Assembly: GCF_000335475.2 (NCBI RefSeq) | Contig: NZ_ANAH02000004.1 | Span: forward strand, 496,001 to 560,000 | DNA: 64,000 bases | DNA from: Cystobacter fuscus DSM 2262 | GTDB lineage: Bacteria; Myxococcota; Myxococcia; Myxococcales; Myxococcaceae | Direction: 5' to 3' | In this document: positions 56,341 to 64,000 of the stretch, in pieces | Layout: each line of letters begins with the position of its first letter | How positions within the stretch are numbered: the first letter of the stretch is position 1 | Notes under the pieces: generated by a model | Told to the model about the DNA's origin: nothing | Databases searched by the model: none | The model's input: the letters and a program-made list of their open reading frames with translations, nothing else | Translations under genes and position numbers: made by a program

Positions 56341-57258
56341 GTGTTCACTTCACCTCTGATGTTGTCGCTCTTCATGGGGGTATCCGCTCCCTCCCAGATG
56401 TGTCCTCCTCCAGAGGATGTGGAGGGTCGATGCATCGAGTTGACCGTGGGGGCCTTGGCGGAGATGCACGAGGTCCAGCTGAGTCCGGGATTGGTGACGA
56501 CGTTTGTCTTCGACTCGGACGTGCGTCCGGACGGAATGACGCTCGAGGATTCCGGTCGATTCGAGGTGGCGGAGCTTGGAAAACACACGTTGGCGCTCAT
56601 GCCCGTGGAAAATCCGAGGAGCGAAAAGCCTGGTGCGTTGACGGTGTGCTTCGCGGATGACGCTGCACCTGCGTGTGTCTCCTTCCGGCTGCTCATGCAT
56701 CCCGTGATGGCCGAACGGCAGGTCCGGGTTTTGCGCCACCCCCGCTCGGCGAGTTCGCTGGAAGCGGAGTTGAGGCGAACTCACGAGGAGAATGACCGGC
56801 TCCACGCGGAACTCGCGAGGTTGAACGCCGGACGCGACGCGCCGCTCGGACTCGCGGGAATGTTGGTGTCTGGAGTGGCGGACGAGCGCGGAATGTCTTG
56901 TGTGCCCGGTGATACCGTCCAACCGCTGGGCTCGGTGTTGATCACGGCGGAGTTCTCCACCTGTCGAACTTCCAAGAGGGCCATCGTACGGGTTCGGGTG
57001 CGGAACAACAGTGAGACGCCCTGGACAGCTCACGGGGCGAAGTTGGTGGGCCCAAAGGGTGAAGCCTGGCGAGGCTCGGTGTGGCCCGAGGAACCTATTC
57101 CGCCGAGCACATTGGTTGATCTCTTCATCGAGGCGCGGGTCGAGGACGTGCGGACGGAGGGGCCCTTCGTCTTGAAGTTGTGGGAGGCGAACGGGTCACG
57201 CACCGTGCGGCTGGGCCGTGTGGCCTTCCCCGTGTTGGGCACGGGGACCGCCTTTTGA
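56341..57258 (+). CDS. DUF2381 family exported protein
   Basis: 305 residues from a GTG at 56341. The N-terminus is a signal peptide (LMLSLFMGVSAPSQ). A beta-rich N-terminal part follows, then a coiled segment near 140-160 (LEAELRRTHEENDRL), and the DUF2381 C-terminal domain with PWTAHGAKLVGPKGE and FVLKLWEANGSRTVRL. The family is almost confined to myxobacteria and commonly sits beside Ser/Thr kinases; its function is unknown. A partial second copy of its last 58 codons is at 60183-60360. Confidence 0.85.
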   Translation: MFTSPLMLSLFMGVSAPSQMCPPPEDVEGRCIELTVGALAEMHEVQLSPGLVTTFVFDSDVRPDGMTLEDSGRFEVAELGKHTLALMPVENPRSEKPGALTVCFADDAAPACVSFRLLMHPVMAERQVRVLRHPRSASSLEAELRRTHEENDRLHAELARLNAGRDAPLGLAGMLVSGVADERGMSCVPGDTVQPLGSVLITAEFSTCRTSKRAIVRVRVRNNSETPWTAHGAKLVGPKGEAWRGSVWPEEPIPPSTLVDLFIEARVEDVRTEGPFVLKLWEANGSRTVRLGRVAFPVLGTGTAF

Positions 57259-57283
57259 TGACGGCTCGGGTGGTGCATCGATG

Positions 57284-58180
57284 TCAATCATCACTCGCGG
57301 CCCGGTGGTTGGACTCGCATAGCCACAGTTCATCGGTGCGGTGTTTGCAGATGTACCCGTCTCCGCAGGCGGCGGAATCCCCGGGCGTGCACTTCTTGCG
57401 ACACTGGTACATGTCACACACCGAGTCCTCGGGACAGAACGGACCTTCGGCCTGGGTATCACAGGGTTGCCGGCATCCCATCCACACCTCGCCTGGAGAC
57501 AGGGGATAGTCCCTGACGGTGCAGGGCTGTTCCCGCTCGCAAGGGGTCTGCTGGCAGTTCTGCCCGTGGACCGTGGCGCAGATGGAGATGCGCGGGGCCA
57601 CCGAGACGCATTGCTGCCCCTCGGGACAGGTGCGCCCCTCGCACGTGGGTTGGCAAAGGGCGCCAGTGGGCGTGTCCTCGCAGAAGAAGCCCTCCGGGCA
57701 ACTGGCGGGTTCATCCAACTGGCAGGGACGGCCGCACCGGTAATGGCAGAGCAGTCCTTTTTCACAGCCATACTGCCGCTCGCGAGTGAATCCCGCGCAC
57801 ACTTCTCCTTCCTTGCGATCTCCCACCAGCGAGCAGGCGTTGAGGAGGTCCTTGCCGCTGTCGGATGTATAGGTCTGGCAGGTGAATCCCTCCGGACACT
57901 GCGAGTCCGTCATGCATCTGCTATCCACACAGTAGCTGTGATGGGTCACCATGCTGAAGAAGCAGCGCAGCCGCGGATCACAGTCCGCGTCCGTTTGGCA
58001 GCTCCGGCCATAGGTGAGCGTGTTGTTCCTCTCGGCTGGAGTGAGCATGGGAATGACATCCTGGCGCTCGGCGTGTGCTGGTTTCCAGCCAGGGACCAAC
58101 GAGGCGGAGGCGAGCAGCCATAGCGCGGGGAGTGGGAGGATAACGCCGATGAGGGCTGTGCCCAAGATGCGCCAGTTCAT
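57284..58180 (-). CDS. Cysteine-rich (Dickkopf-N-like) secreted or membrane-anchored protein, copy 1
   Basis: 298 residues with a hydrophobic N-terminal anchor (LGTALIGVILPLPALWLLAS). The mature part has about 34 cysteines in disulfide-type repeats such as CQTDADCDPRLRCF, CMTDSQCPEGFTC, CPEGFFCED and CPEGQQCVS. This is the pattern of the Dickkopf N-terminal-like Cys-rich repeats often found in myxobacterial surface proteins. Function unknown. It is the downstream gene of a two-gene unit with the small lipoprotein at 58199. The paralogue at 60383 is a tandem duplicate. Confidence 0.75.
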   Translation of the reverse strand: MNWRILGTALIGVILPLPALWLLASASLVPGWKPAHAERQDVIPMLTPAERNNTLTYGRSCQTDADCDPRLRCFFSMVTHHSYCVDSRCMTDSQCPEGFTCQTYTSDSGKDLLNACSLVGDRKEGEVCAGFTRERQYGCEKGLLCHYRCGRPCQLDEPASCPEGFFCEDTPTGALCQPTCEGRTCPEGQQCVSVAPRISICATVHGQNCQQTPCEREQPCTVRDYPLSPGEVWMGCRQPCDTQAEGPFCPEDSVCDMYQCRKKCTPGDSAACGDGYICKHRTDELWLCESNHRAASDD

Positions 58181-58198
58181 GGATTGCGTTGCCTCGGC

Positions 58199-58441
58199 TC
58201 AATCTCTGGGCCAACATTCCTGTGGGCAGCTGGCCGAAGTCGTGCGTCCATTCTTGTTGGAGCAAAGTCGCAGCCACTTTTCCCTGGGCATGTCGCAGGA
58301 AAACACCAGTCCCCTGCTCCTTCGCTCCGCTTCCATGTCCTTGCGCAGGGCCATGTCCATGGTACCGCCCTTGACCCAGGCATGTGGGCACCCTGTTCCC
58401 CAGGTGACAATGAGTACCAGTGTCAGCACTCGGTGTTTCAT
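58199..58441 (-). CDS. Small lipoprotein, copy 1
   Basis: 80 residues from ATG 58441 (GGGGGGAC upstream). A lipoprotein signal (MKHRVLTLVLIVTWGTGC) has Cys18 as acylation site. The mature 62 residues have four further cysteines (CDMP, CSNK, CPQEC) and a conserved KGGTMDMALRKDMEAERRS segment. Not recognised. It lies 18 bp upstream of the Cys-rich gene, and the pair is duplicated at 60383-61540, so they probably work together. Confidence 0.65.
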   Translation of the reverse strand: MKHRVLTLVLIVTWGTGCPHAWVKGGTMDMALRKDMEAERRSRGLVFSCDMPREKWLRLCSNKNGRTTSASCPQECWPRD

Positions 58442-58501
58442 GGACTCGTCCCCCCACGTGAGTCGCATGGTATCACCGATCGAGCAGGGAGGGGTGGCCC
58501 G

Positions 58502-60180
58502 CAGGCTTGATTCAAAGTCCCACGAGAGAAGTTATCCCACCTGGACCTACGGGCGAGGTAAGGTGCCCATCCATGGGACGAGGTGGCGCGGGCAGCGGTG
58601 GGCTGATCGCGAGGCACGAGTCCGGCACAGGTAGGACGCGGGCCAGATGAGGCCGTTGGAGAGTCGACGTGGACGGGGAGAAAAACCGGGGCGGGAGAGC
58701 TGGCGGGCCCTCCACACCCCCTGAGAAGCAAACAGGGACGAGGAAGCAGCAGGGAGCAAACACCTCGGCCGTGCAGCAGATGCTGACGCGATTGGGACTG
58801 ACGTTCAAGGAGATAGTGGACCCGCGGGCCAGTCGCGGCAAGAGGCACGGGTTGGGGGCGCTCCTGTCGCTGCTGGTGGTGGGGATGGCGACGGGAAGAA
58901 GAGTGCTGCGACAGGTAGAGGCATTGGGGGAGGACCTGGTGCGTGAAGGGACGGAGCCGAAGGGGTTGAGCGGAGCGGTGTCGGACACGACGTTGGATAG
59001 ACTGCTCAGTCAGCTTGGGCCCGAGGGATGGGACAAGGTGTTGCAGCAGTCGGTGCGGACAGCACTCGAGCAGGGAGTGCTGAGGCAAGACAAGCTGGCG
59101 GCGGGAGTGGTGTCGATTGACGGCAAGGCGGGGGAGAGCACGCGAGGACAAGCGCCGTGCGAGCCCTGTCACACACTCCGGGATGAGCAAGGGCAGGAGT
59201 ATTGGTACCCCTTCGCGCTCCGGGCGGCGCTCACCAGCAGCAGGGCGTGCCCGGTGCTCGACCAGATGATGTTGGAAGGCAAGCAAGGAGAAGCGACGGC
59301 CTTTGCGAAGTTGCTCGGACGAGTCGTGGAGAAGTATGGCGAGCACTTCAAGTATGTGACAGGGGACGCGGGGCTGACGAGCGCGGCGAACGCGAGGGCG
59401 GTGAGGGAAGCGGGCAAACATTACCTGTTCGCGCTCAAGGAGAACTTCAGCCGGTTGCACGACGTGGCGTGGATAGCGCTGGCAACGGCCCCGGTACAGG
59501 TGAGAGTGAGAGAGAAGGCGCGGGGCGAGTGGGTGGAAAGGGAGTTGAGAGTCACGCCCGTACCCGAGACAGAAGAGTTTCCCGAAGCCCGGCAATGGAT
59601 ATGGGTGCGCAGCACGCGGGAGCGCGAGGGGCGTTTGCCCGAGGTGGAGACGCGACTGTTTCTCACCTCCATTCCCAGTGGGGAGTTGTCGGGGGAGCAG
59701 ATGCTGACAGTAGTGAGAGGGCATTGGGGAATAGAGAACGGGCCGAACTGGACGGCGGACGTGGTGCTGGAGGAAGACACGGCCTCGGCCAGCCTACGGG
59801 GGCAGGCTCCCGTGGTGCTCAGTTGGCTGCGGCTGCTGGCCTACAACCTGTTGGCGTTGGTGCGCACGCACCTGCCCCCAAAAGACGGCAGGCCCGTGTC
59901 CTATGCTCGCACCCAGGAAGTGCTCTACCAAGGCTTGCTGGGCCTGGCGGTGCTCCCGGAGACTCTGGCCGCACTTGCCTGAGCGCCCGCCAGCGCCTGG
60001 CTCCGGTCTCCTCTGCTTCCACCTCCTCGGCTTCGCGGGTCCGTCTTCAGCCAGTATCCCTCCCCGGGGGGCGCCTCTCGCGAGGGCCGTCTGGGAGAAC
60101 GCCACCTCATTGCCTGATACGGCTTGTCTCCCTCCCACCCCTCCTCAAAACCTCCCCCCAGGACTTTGGATCAAGCCTGG
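58502..60180 (+). mobile_element. ISAs1-family insertion sequence with 10-bp target duplication
   Basis: A 1679-bp element with 19-bp terminal inverted repeats, CAGGCTTGATTCAAAGTCC at 58502-58520 and the complement of CAGGCTTGATCCAAAGTCC at 60162-60180 (one mismatch). It is flanked by a perfect 10-bp direct repeat, GGGTGGCCCG, at 58492-58501 and 60181-60190. The target duplication shows simple transposition and that the insertion postdates the local tandem duplication. Confidence 0.92.
58669..59982 (+). CDS. ISAs1-family transposase
   Basis: 437 residues from a GTG at 58669; a shorter start is possible. DDE-type catalytic features are VVSIDGKAGEST (first Asp about 150, DGK box), VTGDAGLTSAANA (second Asp about 230) and the HWGIENGPNW signature (Glu about 355). 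The N-terminal RASRGKRHGLGALLSLLVVG segment matches the H-repeat/ISAs1 proteins. The frame is intact, so the element may be mobile. Confidence 0.93.
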   Translation: MDGEKNRGGRAGGPSTPPEKQTGTRKQQGANTSAVQQMLTRLGLTFKEIVDPRASRGKRHGLGALLSLLVVGMATGRRVLRQVEALGEDLVREGTEPKGLSGAVSDTTLDRLLSQLGPEGWDKVLQQSVRTALEQGVLRQDKLAAGVVSIDGKAGESTRGQAPCEPCHTLRDEQGQEYWYPFALRAALTSSRACPVLDQMMLEGKQGEATAFAKLLGRVVEKYGEHFKYVTGDAGLTSAANARAVREAGKHYLFALKENFSRLHDVAWIALATAPVQVRVREKARGEWVERELRVTPVPETEEFPEARQWIWVRSTREREGRLPEVETRLFLTSIPSGELSGEQMLTVVRGHWGIENGPNWTADVVLEEDTASASLRGQAPVVLSWLRLLAYNLLALVRTHLPPKDGRPVSYARTQEVLYQGLLGLAVLPETLAALA

Positions 60181-60182
60181 GG

Positions 60183-60360
60183 GTGGCCCGAGGAACCTGT
60201 TCCGCCGAGCAAATCCGTCGATCTCTTCATTGAGGCACGGGTCGAGGACGTGCGGATGGAGGGGCCCTTCGTCTTGAAGTTGTGGGAAGCGAACGGGTCA
60301 CGCACCGTGCGACTGGGCCGCGTGGCCTCTCCCGTGCTGGGGGCGGGGACGGCCTTTTGA
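60183..60360 (+). pseudogene. Duplicated 3' end of the DUF2381 gene
   Basis: After the IS target repeat, the frame reads PVPPSKSVDLFIEARVEDVR, VLKLWEANGSRTVRL and ends LGAGTAF, nearly the same as the last 58 codons of the gene at 56341-57258. It has no start of its own and is a by-product of the tandem duplication. Confidence 0.88.
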
Positions 60361-60382
60361 TGGCTCGGGTGGAGCATCGATG

Positions 60383-61279
60383 TCAATCAGTACTCGCGGT
60401 CCGATGGTTGGACTCGCATAGCCACAGTTCATCGGTGCGGTGCTTGCAGATGTACCCGTCTCCGCAGATGGAGGAATCCCCGGGTGTGCACTTCTTGCGA
60501 CACCGGTACAGGTCACACACCGAGTCCTCGGGACAGAACGGACCTTCGGCCTGGGTGTCACAGGGTTGCTGGCAGCCCATCCACACCTCGCCCGGAGACA
60601 GGGGGTAGTCGCTGACGGTGCAGACTTGTTCCCGCTCGCAAGGGGTCTGCTGACAGTTCTCTCCGTGGACCGTGGCGCAGATGGAGATGCGCGGGGCCAC
60701 CGAAATGCACTGCTGTCCCTCGGGGCAGGTGCGCCCCTCGCACGTGGGCTGACACACAGCTCCGGTGGGCACGTCCTTACAAAAGAAGCCCTCCGGACAA
60801 CTGGCTGGGTCGTCCGGCTGGCAGGGACGGCCGCACCGGTAATGGCAGCGCAGCCCTTGTTCACAGCCGTACTGCCGCTCGCGAGTGAAGCCCGCGCACA
60901 CTTCTCCTTCCTTGCGGTCTCCCACGAGGGAGCAGGCGTTGATGAGGTCTTGTTTGTTCCTGGCTGTATATGTCTGGCAGGCGAATCCATCTGGGCACTG
61001 CGAGTCCGTCATGCACCTGCTGTCCACACAGTAACTGTCCTGAGTCACCATGCTGAAGAAACAGCGCAGCCGTGGATCGCAGTCCATATCCGTTCGGCAC
61101 TTCCGGCCATAGGTGAGCACGTTCTGCCGCTCGATTGGCGTGAGCATGGGAACGAGATTCCGGCGTTGGGTATGTGGCGATTGCGCGCTGGGAACGACCG
61201 AGGTGGATGCGAGCAGCCATAGCGTGGGTAGCGGTAGGGAAATGCCGACGAGAACTGCCCCCAAGATGCGCCATTTCAT
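60383..61279 (-). CDS. Cysteine-rich (Dickkopf-N-like) protein, copy 2
   Basis: 298 residues, the same length as the copy at 57284, with an N-terminal anchor (LGAVLVGISLPLPTLWLLAS) and a fully conserved cysteine pattern. Most changes lie in the N-terminal linker (residues 28-50) and scattered surface positions, while all disulfide-type motifs (CRTDMDCDPRLRCF, CPDGFACQT, CPEGFFCKD) stay in place. The kept frame and cysteines suggest both copies are under selection. It follows the second small lipoprotein gene by 18 bp. Confidence 0.75.
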   Translation of the reverse strand: MKWRILGAVLVGISLPLPTLWLLASTSVVPSAQSPHTQRRNLVPMLTPIERQNVLTYGRKCRTDMDCDPRLRCFFSMVTQDSYCVDSRCMTDSQCPDGFACQTYTARNKQDLINACSLVGDRKEGEVCAGFTRERQYGCEQGLRCHYRCGRPCQPDDPASCPEGFFCKDVPTGAVCQPTCEGRTCPEGQQCISVAPRISICATVHGENCQQTPCEREQVCTVSDYPLSPGEVWMGCQQPCDTQAEGPFCPEDSVCDLYRCRKKCTPGDSSICGDGYICKHRTDELWLCESNHRTASTD

Positions 61280-61297
61280 GGAGTGCGTCGCCTCAAG

Positions 61298-61540
61298 CTA
61301 CTTGTAGGGTCGACATTCTGGTGGGCACTCCAGCGAAGTCGTGTGTCCGTCTTCGTCAAAGCAAAGTTCCATCCATTCTGCCCTGGGCATGTGGCAAGGG
61401 AACACCAGCCCCTTGCTCCTTCGCTCCGCTTCCATGTCCTTTCGCAAGGCCATGTCCATGGTACCTCCCTTGACCCAGGCATGTGGGCACCCTGTTCCCC
61501 AGCCGAGAAGCAGTGCCAGCGTCAGCACTCGGTGTTTCAT
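61298..61540 (-). CDS. Small lipoprotein, copy 2
   Basis: 80 residues from ATG 61540, paralogous to the product of 58199-58441: same signal (MKHRVLTLALLLGWGTGC), same KGGTMDMALRKDMEAERRS block and same Cys positions. The C-terminal 25 residues are the most diverged part (MPRAEWMELCFDEDG against MPREKWLRLCSNKNG). Function unknown; paired with the downstream Cys-rich gene. Confidence 0.65.
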   Translation of the reverse strand: MKHRVLTLALLLGWGTGCPHAWVKGGTMDMALRKDMEAERRSKGLVFPCHMPRAEWMELCFDEDGHTTSLECPPECRPYK

Positions 61541-61605
61541 GGACTCATCCCCCCCCCACGTGAGTCGCATGGTATCACCGATCGAGCAGGGAGGGGTGGC
61601 CCCGC

Positions 61606-62814
61606 TCACCGCAGCATGGGCAGCACGGACTTCCTCCGCGCCCGGGACAGGTGCTCCTCGCCACTGCTCGAGAAGTAGCGCGCCAGTTGCTCCCGGCCCT
61701 CGGCTCCTCGCTCCATCACGTACGCGAACTCCGCCGGCAGCAGTGCCTTCACCGTGACGAGCCTCACGTCTCCCTCTGGCAGTGCGAAGTGTCCAGGCAG
61801 CGTCCCCGACTCCACACCCAACAGCACGCCCACCCGGCCCTCCTGGGTGACGAGCAACGTGGGCATCCGCTTGCCCGACACATCCAGGCAGAAGGGGCCC
61901 ACCTTCACCGCCTCGCGCACGGGCTCGCTCCGCGCCAGTTCATCACCCACCCGCTGCAGGAGCTGGAGGGGCCAATTCTTGTGCACCTCCTTCATCTCCG
62001 AGTCCGTCTCCAGCAGCAGCTCCAGGCCGAACCCCACCGAGGGGGCCTCGCTCTCGGGGAAGGGATCCGACAGTCCGTCCGTCACCAGCAGGGTGCTGCC
62101 CCCGGCGCGGCGCAGGACACGCCACGCCTGACGACGGCCCGGCCACGCCCCGTGGTTCACCAGGGGAATCCGCGCTTGTTCATCCACCACGCCCAGCGTG
62201 TGCCAGAAGTCCACGCGCGCCACCTGTGCTTGCTCGTGCCGCTCCCGCGCCTGGCGCCGGGCCTCCGCCGCGGCAGCGGTGCCGGTGCCCGGGCTCGGAC
62301 TCGGGGCCGCCGGCAGTTCCCAGAAGCGCAGGCCCGTGCCGCCCACCGCTTCCAGCGCCTGCTTCAGCTCCTCGGTGACGAGCAGCGTCTGCCACCCCCG
62401 GGCGCGGAACACCTGCGCGTCACCCACCCGCGTGACATCCAGTCGCGGAGGACCCGCGCGGGAGGGCGTCTTCTCCTGCTCCACCCGCCGCGTGCACACC
62501 AGCAGGAAGAAGGGCTCGGGATGGGCCTCCACCTGCACGGGCAGCAGTTGCGTGTCCCGGGGCGCCCGCTCGGCGAAGACGGCGGCCAGCCGCGCGCTGA
62601 CGACCGGGATGCCCACGCCCGCCTCGGTGAAGTCCAGCGCCACGCCGTCATACGCCCGGAGCGGCAGGCTCAGCGGCCCCTCGCACGTGACCGGCTCGCC
62701 CGCCGTGAACAGCGACTCCGCCAGTTGCTGGCCCCGCGCGTCCAGGGGCGCGTCCAGGTCCCAGCGCTCGGGGATGTGGAGGTCGTCAGTGAGTTCGAAG
62801 TACCGCTTCGACAT
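61606..62814 (-). CDS. Fusion immunity protein: Imm11 (MXAN_0049-type) and SUFU domains
   Basis: 402 residues. The N-terminal 165 residues begin MSKRYFELTDDLHIPERWDL and match the immunity MXAN_0049 (Imm11/DUF1629) domain, including GIPVVSARLAAVF and LLVTEELKQAL. After an Ala-rich linker (about 170-195), residues 200-400 form a suppressor-of-fused-like (SUFU) domain with LLVTDGLSDPF and VGFGLELLLETD. Both folds are established immunity types in polymorphic toxin systems. Having two in one chain suggests a polyimmunity protein. No toxin gene adjoins it, so it may protect against toxins of other strains. Cytoplasmic. Confidence 0.8.
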   Translation of the reverse strand: MSKRYFELTDDLHIPERWDLDAPLDARGQQLAESLFTAGEPVTCEGPLSLPLRAYDGVALDFTEAGVGIPVVSARLAAVFAERAPRDTQLLPVQVEAHPEPFFLLVCTRRVEQEKTPSRAGPPRLDVTRVGDAQVFRARGWQTLLVTEELKQALEAVGGTGLRFWELPAAPSPSPGTGTAAAAEARRQARERHEQAQVARVDFWHTLGVVDEQARIPLVNHGAWPGRRQAWRVLRRAGGSTLLVTDGLSDPFPESEAPSVGFGLELLLETDSEMKEVHKNWPLQLLQRVGDELARSEPVREAVKVGPFCLDVSGKRMPTLLVTQEGRVGVLLGVESGTLPGHFALPEGDVRLVTVKALLPAEFAYVMERGAEGREQLARYFSSSGEEHLSRARRKSVLPMLR

Positions 62815-62971
62815 GAGAGGCGCCCTGACAGTCCATCCAGTGGACTTTTGAAGTCATGGCGCGGATACCTACCAAAGAAGTCCAGCCCTCCGCGAGCACG
62901 AAGCGCCACGGGGCGCGGCCCTCCCTGGCGCCGCGCCCCGCGGATGACTCCGTCGCTGCGCTCTCCTTCGT

Positions 62972-64000
<1,029 letters not shown>

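Larger units (their letters stand above)
57086..61602. repeat. Tandem duplication (two approx. 1.4-kb copies) split by an IS
   Basis: Copy 1 (about 57086-58500) and copy 2 (about 60183-61602) both run from GTGGCCCGAGGAACCT in the DUF2381 3' end, through the Cys-rich gene and small lipoprotein, to ATCGAGCAGGGAGGGGTGGCC. The ends share GTGGCCC, which could have served as microhomology for the duplication. Copies are clearly diverged, so the duplication is not recent. The ISAs1-family element (58502-60180) lies exactly at the junction. Confidence 0.85.

Overview
The window is one contiguous piece of a high-GC chromosome. Its gene families point to a myxobacterium of the Cystobacter/Archangium/Melittangium/Stigmatella kind: Hanks-type Ser/Thr kinases next to DUF2381 genes, DUF6310 lipoproteins paired with DUF5953 proteins, an MXAN_0049-type (Imm11) immunity domain, CheB-CheR-PAS fusions and small myxobacterial hypotheticals. 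This rests on protein families only; no rRNA or other marker gene is present.

Layout. 0-1 kb: an SDR gene. 1-5.8 kb: a tightly overlapping minus-strand operon of an Eco57I-type DNA methylase, an AAA ATPase and a DUF4276/TOPRIM-like protein. It is a plausible phage-defence or restriction-like system, and the methylase has lost the Asn of its catalytic NPPW motif. 6-14 kb: metabolic and secreted genes (MFS transporter, fatty-acid desaturase, O-methyltransferase, PI-PLC-like lipoprotein, P450 with TetR regulator). 14-22.8 kb: an accessory zone holding an intact SitA-like toxin lipoprotein (DUF6310 nuclease-like tip) with its DUF5953 partner, a second, frameshifted toxin lipoprotein with an ankyrin partner, an orphan and a fragmentary DUF5953 gene, a truncated kinase, a fragment of a resistance-type acetyltransferase, the start of an integrase beside a tRNA-like structure, and an ISAzo13-type insertion sequence abutting a DUF2381 gene fragment.

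22.9-30.7 kb: a complete Nit1 nitrilase cluster (MSMEG_0572, nitrilase, radical SAM, GNAT, AIR-synthase-like, MSMEG_0570, flavin oxidoreductase). It diverges from a PAS-containing sigma-54 activator. The intergenic region carries a -24/-12 promoter and upstream palindromes, so the regulation can be read from sequence. 30.7-34 kb: twin palindromes, two Pro-rich unknown proteins, an AAC(3)-family acetyltransferase and an IS91-type transposase end. 34-53 kb: housekeeping and regulatory genes (GT60-like glycosyltransferase, an aberrant RluA-type pseudouridine synthase, hybrid histidine kinase with CheB-CheR-PAS, RarA/MgsA, GFA and WYL pair, GH5 cellulase, PTP-like phosphatase, methyltransferase, SDR, DUF4032, and the MocA/XdhC molybdenum-cofactor pair).

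53-61.6 kb: a pseudokinase, an active-looking membrane kinase and a DUF2381 gene, followed by a lipoprotein/Cys-rich protein pair. An approximately 1.4-kb segment here is tandemly duplicated, and an ISAs1-family element with a 10-bp target duplication sits exactly at the junction. 61.6-64 kb: an Imm11-SUFU fusion immunity protein and the 3' part of an isoamylase/GlgX gene that runs off the window.
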